From Tetmemena sp. SeJ-2015 (Eukaryota > Ciliophora > Spirotrichea > Sporadotrichida > Oxytrichidae): a DNA stretch of 64,000 nt. Below are positions 58,472 through 64,000 of the stretch, piece by piece. Numbering within the stretch: position 1 is the stretch's first letter; each line of letters opens with the position of its first letter. The position numbers and the translations under genes are program-made. The stretch is taken from NCBI GenBank assembly GCA_027382625.1, contig JAJKFJ010021253.1, positions 1-64,000 of the forward strand, read 5' to 3'. The notes below the pieces were generated by a model. It did no database searches. It saw only the letters and a list, made by a program, of their open reading frames with translations, and had not been told where the DNA came from.

Positions 58472-60393
58472 TCATTCAATTTTGATTTAAATTTCCAAAT
58501 GAGATTTTAAATATAATGAGAGATTGGGGAATCCTCGAGAGACAGAGTTCTTTTCAATTTTTTATTGGAGTGTAGAATTTACTCCAAAACTTTCGAATAT
58601 ATTTTAGAGAGAGAGAGAAAATGAGTTAAATTAGTTTATAACTTGAACTAATCTGTCGATATCCAATTTGGTATTATAAAGTCCTACAGGCGATATTCTC
58701 ATCAGGTAGCTGCTTAGCTCTTCCCCGTCACTACTACTATTACTTGAACTCCCGCTTTGCTCATTCCTCTCTGACAAGCTAGGGTCCTCGAACCTTCGAA
58801 GGTCTCCTAACACTCCCTCTTCTGCCATCAGTTGTTTAAAGACTTTCATGTCTGCATCTTATATCATGATTGACATATGAGAGCCTCTCTCACTCTCCTA
58901 AAATACAAGGAACCATTTTTATTAAAACCTTAAGAGGCGAGAGTAATTTTATCCTGCTCATATCTTTTACCCTTTCAACGAAATAGTCTAAAGAAAATTA
59001 ATGTAAAATGTGATAGAGTCTGTGAGCTCTACGTTTCTTTCTCTAATAGGCCCCATGCCTCCTGCTTTATGAAAGAGCTCCAAGCTCGCCTCTACTCTTG
59101 CCACTTAGCCGGGATCGTAATTGCTGATCTAAAAGCGTCTGGCATCATTTTCCGGCTCGTAGGTGGCCCTCATTTGGAACTAGGTGGCTCTTGAGTTACC
59201 ATGCCACCCTTTCATTCCTGGAGTGTAAAGATAGGGAAAAGTATTTATCTTAATGAGTTACGTGATCGTGATTCTTGTGAACAAATATTCCTCCTAGGCA
59301 GCCTGGTCCTGAGTTCAAGTATTTATAAGAGCACCACACTGCGCCGTCTATCTCCCAGTCATGCAATTAGAGAGGAATGCTACCTGCTGCATGAGCGAGA
59401 TCAACGAGGCAATAAATCCGTACTTGTGACAAACTTTAGCAATTCTCTCCACGTCATACCTGACTGATTATAACATAACCTTAATTTTAAGAATATGATG
59501 TGAGATAGTTGATCATACTTAGCCACAAAATACAAGTACTATCTTTGTTTTTCTCTATAGCTTCAATAATTTGGTCTGTTGATTTTTGAGCGTCATATTA
59601 GTCAACCCTTACCGAGTGCATGCACTCTTTCTCATTAAGGCCTTTGAGGTTGATTTGAGAGGTAATGGCATACAAGTCTGAGGGGAACTCATTTTCAATG
59701 GTCATTATTTTATTTCTTTTCCCTTGAGGCTTATAAAATGTCGAAACAACTTTGTGGATGTTTTCAGTCAAGCCCGATGTGAAGGTGATCTCTTCTGAAT
59801 TAATACTCGAGATTCAAAATATCGAATAATTAATTCATTCTGGCCTTGAGCCAAGGAGTGGAGCCATAAGCTCTGAGAGTTTTAAGTCAGCCTCGAGCCA
59901 GCCGTGCTTGAACCAAGATTCCACTCCGTTCTGAGCCCACTAATCCATAAAATTGACTACTCTCTCTGATGTCTGTTTAGGTTCATTTAATGAATTACAG
60001 TAGAGTTTTAAAAATAAGTGGTTACAACCCGAGAGAGTGACCCTCAAAGTAGCTTATAGCAGAACTTCGATCAAGGTTCTTGTCTTTTCTCTCTTTTTTC
60101 CAACTTGGCTCACTCAAAATTTGACCAGACTATATTTGCTGCTTCTTTCTCTTTAAATAAAAACAGAATTACACTCAGAGGAAGGATGAAGTCATCCCTC
60201 AAACCATTTTGCTGCCATTGCTAGTTATTTGTAAATTGAGTTTAATTTGGCACTCCTTATTTATTGAAGGAGTAGAAGTCAAAATTAGAAATTGCATTTT
60301 TCTCCCTATGTTTTACTGTAGGAGCGGTTGCTGACAGAGAAATTTAAGAAAGTTCTCTCTAGTCCTATTTAGATTCCAGAGTTTACCTTCCAT
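58472..60393 (-). CDS. KYNU: Kynureninase (PLP, class V aminotransferase fold)
   Basis: Cleaves kynurenine or 3-hydroxykynurenine to (3-hydroxy)anthranilate and alanine, so it acts right after KMO. ATG 60393. Family landmarks: [91 protein letters not shown], then [20 protein letters not shown] with the PLP lysine, [34 protein letters not shown], and the C-terminal [18 protein letters not shown]. IESs with pointers AACC (40 bp), CAGAA (45 bp), AGACT (32 bp) and TCA are in frame, plus an 8-bp candidate. Introns: 32 nt at 58897-58928 and a 22-nt GT-AG candidate near 60165. After residues DRLVQVIN no TGA occurs until 58472, so the true end may lie behind an unrecognised IES. Confidence 0.9.
58985..59021 (-). 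other. IES, 32 bp, pointer AGACT (KYNU)
   Basis: Plus-strand AGTCT at 58985-58989 and 59017-59021. Excision joins [19 protein letters not shown] in frame. Confidence 0.8.
59793..59842 (-). other. IES, 45 bp, pointer CAGAA (KYNU)
   Basis: Plus-strand TTCTG at 59793-59797 and 59838-59842. Excision removes TGA codons and joins [20 protein letters not shown]. Confidence 0.88.
59980..60023 (-). other. IES, 40 bp, pointer AACC (KYNU)
   Basis: Plus-strand GGTT at 59980-59983 and 60020-60023. Excision joins [19 protein letters not shown]. Confidence 0.85.
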
Positions 60394-61653
60394 TGTCTGT
60401 TCTCTTTTCTATGGCCTCTTGTAAGTTTCTGAATACATTTTAAAACTTAAAAAAGTTTTGGTCTTGAGTGAGGGTCTTGTTCGCTCTCACTCTTCTTTTA
60501 AAAAATTATTGTCAATTTTGTGATAAAATGTTAACTTACATTTAATAGTGAGGCAATAATTTTTAGTTCTCTTAAATCTGATCTTAATTTAACCTGCAAT
60601 CTGAAAATAATTTAGAGTAGAATTTATATATTCTTACTTGGTTAGTAAACCTTCTGAGTATATTTTGTTTCATGGGGAGATAAGGATAGTTGATATTAAA
60701 TTGGGAAGTATTGCAATTATATTTGCTCTCGCTAATAGATAAATTTAATAATTAAATTAGAGTATTCATGTACAAGGAACGCGGATTCTTACCCTTAGGG
60801 ACTTAATCCAATATTACCTTTTAAAGTTTCGGATATTAGATAAGTATATTTTAAGTGACATTAAATTTGGCTGAGTTAGCAAGCCTTATAAATCTTATTA
60901 AAGAAATTGTTAGTTCCCTCTGTTAAGCATTTAAGATTTTTAATATTCTAGAATTTATTATGTTCATTAAATAAATAAAAAAAATAGAATTTACTTATCA
61001 AAAATAAATAATTGTTTTATTTTTATTAAAAAAACATGAAAAATTAAAAATTAATTTCTAAGATTTATTATATTTACTTTGGAATAATGACTGCACTTAC
61101 GCATTTCATTTTTGCTTTTCGAATTCAGATTATCAATTAGAGTGTTTCATAATATACGCAATCAATTTAATTGATATAAAATTAATTGAAAATTTCACTT
61201 AGAATAAAATACATTTTTCTCGAATAGATTGTAATTAAATTGGCTATCATAATTTATTTTCACTCCCTTAAAAAATTAAAATTCCTTATATTTGTAAGCT
61301 TTATTCTAAAGAATAAAAAGAAGAATAAGAGATATGAATCTTAATAAATACGAATAATAAACTTTTGTGATTGGCATACTAAATAATTCAAACAACAATC
61401 TATTAGGTAATAAGAGGTATTAAGTTTTGAGAGAGTATAATTATTTTCATTCCTCCTTGTTTATTTTGATTGCTTTAATGATGGCGGCTGTGGTTTTACC
61501 ATATACCGCCCTCTCTCCTTGTTCTTAACACCTATTACCATTGCAGCGACTTAGTCCTCCAAGTCGCTGCATTATAAGGACCATAGATTGTTTAAGTTAG
61601 TTCTTAAATATCTATCCTTTCCCTCATATGTTTAAGAGTGATTAGTTATCTTT
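60394..61653. other. AT-rich spacer, 1.3 kb
   Basis: No coding frame or structured element recognised, apart from promoter sequence expected for kynureninase and the 3' end of the receiver-protein gene. A short GC-richer patch at about 61480-61570 has no identifiable function. Confidence 0.5.
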
Positions 61654-63425
61654 TCAGGAAGGCTGTACTTGCCCCTTTATTTTATACTTATTCAATATGT
61701 CTGTCAAATCCGACTTCGAAGAGGGCTTCACCACTACATTTAAACCTAAATAAAACTTAATAACTTACTAAATCCCTTCATGCCTGCTCTCAAACAGTTC
61801 TCAAAAATGCAAATATAGATATTGCAAAACTCATTTATCATGCATAATAAGAATGTAAAATTTAAAGTTTTATTGTTATCTTTATATGAGTTCTCTTTCT
61901 CATCTAAGTAAGCGGTTAGAGCGACAATAGGAATATCTGGGATAGCCTTTGGATCTCGGTTATTCATGATACGCCTCAATCTGACAGCCGCCGTGATACC
62001 ATCCATCACTGGCATTTCTAAATCCATGAGTATTAACCTGATTCCCTCGCATCTACAAGTCTTGTCTCTGTAGTACTGGGAGAGAATATCGATGCACTCT
62101 TGTCCGTTTTCTGCCTAAAGCACCTTAATTCCAAATATAAGCAGAAGCATTTGCTCGATTGCATATCTATTCATTTTTAATTTTCATTTGATTATAATTC
62201 ATTTGAACATCATCTACCACCATTATTTGAGGACACGTGTGTTGTTCGCCCTCAAATACATACTAGATAAATCTAAATGAAATTATATTATCTCCCTCAT
62301 CAAATAATTGAAAACAAAATTTTCTTTCATCTTAGGGATTAAACGAATCGTACTATTGATTTTGAGTCTCAATCCTAACTTTGAGTGTGCCTCTGTTCTT
62401 CTCTGAGTTTTTGGGGGATTCATACATGGAGTCGTTCCTTTTTTGCTTCTCGATCCTCTATTATTTTTCCTCCTCTTCTTATTGCAAGATATTTCTCCTG
62501 TTTGAATTAGGTGAGAAACCTTATTCATTCTATGTCTGCAAATGATTCTTCCTCTCTTCAAAACTAATCAATTATATATCTATAATAAACCGTATTCCTG
62601 ATCCATGAAGTTGCCTTCATCAACGGCTGTTAGATAATGCTGAGAGTGTTGATCTTTGTGGTAGTGTGTGTAAGTTAAATTAATGATGCATTAATGACTT
62701 ATAATAATGCTTAGTTTACTTGTAGTCATAGCCAGTATTCATTTTGTGGGTGGGGTTCACACTAAGTTTCCTGATTATAAAATCTACTTTATTGATGTTT
62801 CCTGACCTCATTATTTAACATAAGATACTGGCTGCTGTTTTAGTGTTGCATACTCCCCATGTCTGTCAATACAACATTTCCCTCTTGAAGGTTGTTAGCT
62901 TCTGATGCGCCTGCATTTACAAACTGACTTTTTAAAAAAGACGATAAATAACTTGTCTTCCTATTGCCTATGTTGTATGAGCTAGCCTCTTTGAAAGAAC
63001 TGAAGTTGTGCTATAAAGCTAAAAATGAACTATTGCTAATCTTAGCAAATTTCACCAAACCTCTAATCTCCGTTTGCTTAGTTTTTGTTGGAGAGAATCT
63101 CACTCTTTTCCAAATTGCTAGACTGCAATGGTGGAGAACTCAACCTTGAGTTGGTTGCACCTTTGCTTTAAGCAGTATCTTTCTTAAAACCGACGCAATA
63201 TTTAAATGATTCCCTCAAATTCATTGTAAGTTTAAGGATTTTGATTGAGACTACATCAGTGATGCCCTGACTTTGCTAGCTTCTTTTCGGATCGTTGAAA
63301 GATGGAGAATTCAATAAAGGATTAGGATTCAAAGACCCAAAACCTCCAGGTTGGCTTTCAATTCTCAATTTCTAATTAATATCCGTAGAGCTTTTTGCAA
63401 GAGTCTAAGAAGACAAGCTGGTCAT
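61654..63425 (-). CDS. Response-regulator receiver-domain protein
   Basis: ATG 63425 (MTSLSSQTLAKSSTDINQKL) opens a Ser/Asn/Gln-rich N-terminal half (NPLLNSPSFNDPKRSQQSQG; QFVNAGASEANNLQEGNVVL; RIEKQKRNDSMYESPKNSEK). The C-terminal receiver domain is complete: acidic pair IMVVDDVQMN, YAIEQMLLLIFGIKVLQAEN, phospho-acceptor Asp in LILMDLEMPVMDGITAAVRL, switch Thr in IPIVALTAYLDEKEN, and conserved Lys in VVKPSSKSDLTDILNKY, then TGA 61656-61654. It is likely the output partner or a detached tail of a hybrid histidine kinase; no kinase core seen. IESs of 28 bp (pointer AAATGAAT) and 93 bp (GAGAACT) and a 23-nt intron near 61752-61774 restore the receiver. The N-terminal half has unresolved frame breaks between 62580 and 63270. 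Confidence 0.82.
61796..61895 (-). other. IES, 93 bp, pointer GAGAACT (receiver protein)
   Basis: Plus-strand AGTTCTC at 61796-61802 and 61889-61895. Excision joins TAYLDEKENCLRAGMKGF. It lies between the switch Thr and the conserved Lys. Confidence 0.9.
62169..62204 (-). other. IES, 28 bp, pointer AAATGAAT (receiver protein)
   Basis: Plus-strand ATTCATTT at 62169-62176 and 62197-62204. Excision joins IMVVDDVQMNRYAIEQMLLL. Confidence 0.9.
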
Positions 63426-63639
63426 CCTATTTTCCCCGAGCTTACTAAGAGAAAATTTATGAATTTAAAAGGAATTAGAAAGACATACAGGCTTGAGGAC
63501 GATGGTTTTCAATGGAGCATTTTAACACCTCAACTATCAACCTCTCTTAGCTCCTAAATCTTTCTGAACAACGCTAAGACCAAATAAACCTCTGATTTTT
63601 TGCTTGTTTTAGAGGCGGAAAAAATTACCCTCGCCTCTT

Positions 63640-63880
63640 ACAGGTAAAGGAAACTTATAGATGTTAGTTGATAATTTCATATTCCTAAACAACGCAAACT
63701 TACATCATCCAGGAGTTGTTTTTGTAATTTTAGCTATGATCATTACTGCTTGTGGAACCTATATTAGAAGAAATGATCTAGGGTCAGATGGTCCTTCTTT
63801 GAGAATAGTTTTCTTCTCGCAAGACTTAATGGCTCTCTAAAACCCACGAATACTCTAACTTAACAGACTTAATTATTCAC
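63640..63880 (-). other. Minus-strand coding-like segment at the right edge, unknown
   Basis: Frame reads AIKSCEKKTILKEGPSDPRS and continues to KITKTTPG before TGA. The composition is protein-like. It may be an upstream MDS of the receiver-protein gene or a separate gene running out of the window. No domain recognised. Confidence 0.35.
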
Positions 63881-64000
63881 TAAAAGATTACCAAAATAGA
63901 TAGCCTCTAGGATGGGCCGGTATGTAAAAGATGCATATAATAATTAACTAACTGACCTTCATACCTCTTTCAAGCTGTCTTGGGTGCAACTTAATGGGCC

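Noticed and set aside
62283..63557. Open frames on the plus strand at 62964-63149 and 63351-63557, and an alternative minus-strand frame at 62283-62561
   Set aside because: They overlap frames with better protein-like composition that belong to the receiver-domain gene.
1..64000. CRISPR arrays, bacterial operons, rRNA, tRNA, telomeric C4A4/G4T4 repeats
   Set aside because: None seen on reading both strands. The genetic code and gene structure exclude a prokaryotic origin.

Overview
The window reads as germline (micronuclear) DNA of a hypotrich/spirotrich ciliate of the Oxytricha/Stylonychia/Tetmemena type. Three lines of evidence support this. (1) In every recognisable protein TAA and TAG lie in frame at glutamine-like positions, and only TGA ends genes (ciliate code, UAA/UAG = Gln). 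(2) Genes are split by short AT-rich segments that are neither GT-AG introns nor coding; each is flanked by a 2-12 bp direct repeat (pointer), and removing the segment plus one pointer copy restores the reading frame of a conserved protein. These are internal eliminated sequences (IESs) between macronuclear-destined segments (MDSs). Where I checked whole genes, the corrected length divides exactly by three: M20 dipeptidase 481 aa, BCAT 384 aa, ArfGAP 326 aa, Cys-rich membrane protein 405 aa. (3) Remnants of a Tc1/mariner-like (TBE-like) transposase and a kinase-like ORF occur in the non-genic part.

1-25 kb: two tandem paralogues on the minus strand (A, 8787 to beyond the left edge; B, 24815-13910) encode a membrane-anchored or secreted protein with a DUF4215-type Cys-rich repeat and a YHYH domain. 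Their MDSs are scattered over 8-11 kb and separated by very long IESs that carry transposon debris and unidentified plus-strand ORFs. Bases about 18.5-22.75 kb are homopolymer-dominated and look like poor consensus.

25-42.8 kb: a serine carboxypeptidase (S10) gene that is truly scrambled, with two MDSs inverted on the plus strand; an M20 dipeptidase; a two-TM ectodomain protein divergent from a PDI/thioredoxin-like protein; an SSX2IP/ADIP-like coiled-coil protein; and an ArfGAP protein with an IES inside its first intron.

43-50 kb: WDR26/Gid7-like LisH-CTLH-WD40 protein, tail to tail with a PAM2-motif protein that contains a 522-bp GC-rich, hairpin-bearing IES.

51-64 kb: branched-chain aminotransferase, a Cys-rich type I membrane protein with three introns but no IES, kynurenine 3-monooxygenase and kynureninase (successive branch enzymes of tryptophan catabolism, facing each other across a small ORF), and a response-regulator receiver protein. 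No rRNA, tRNA, CRISPR array or telomere-like C4A4 repeat was seen.
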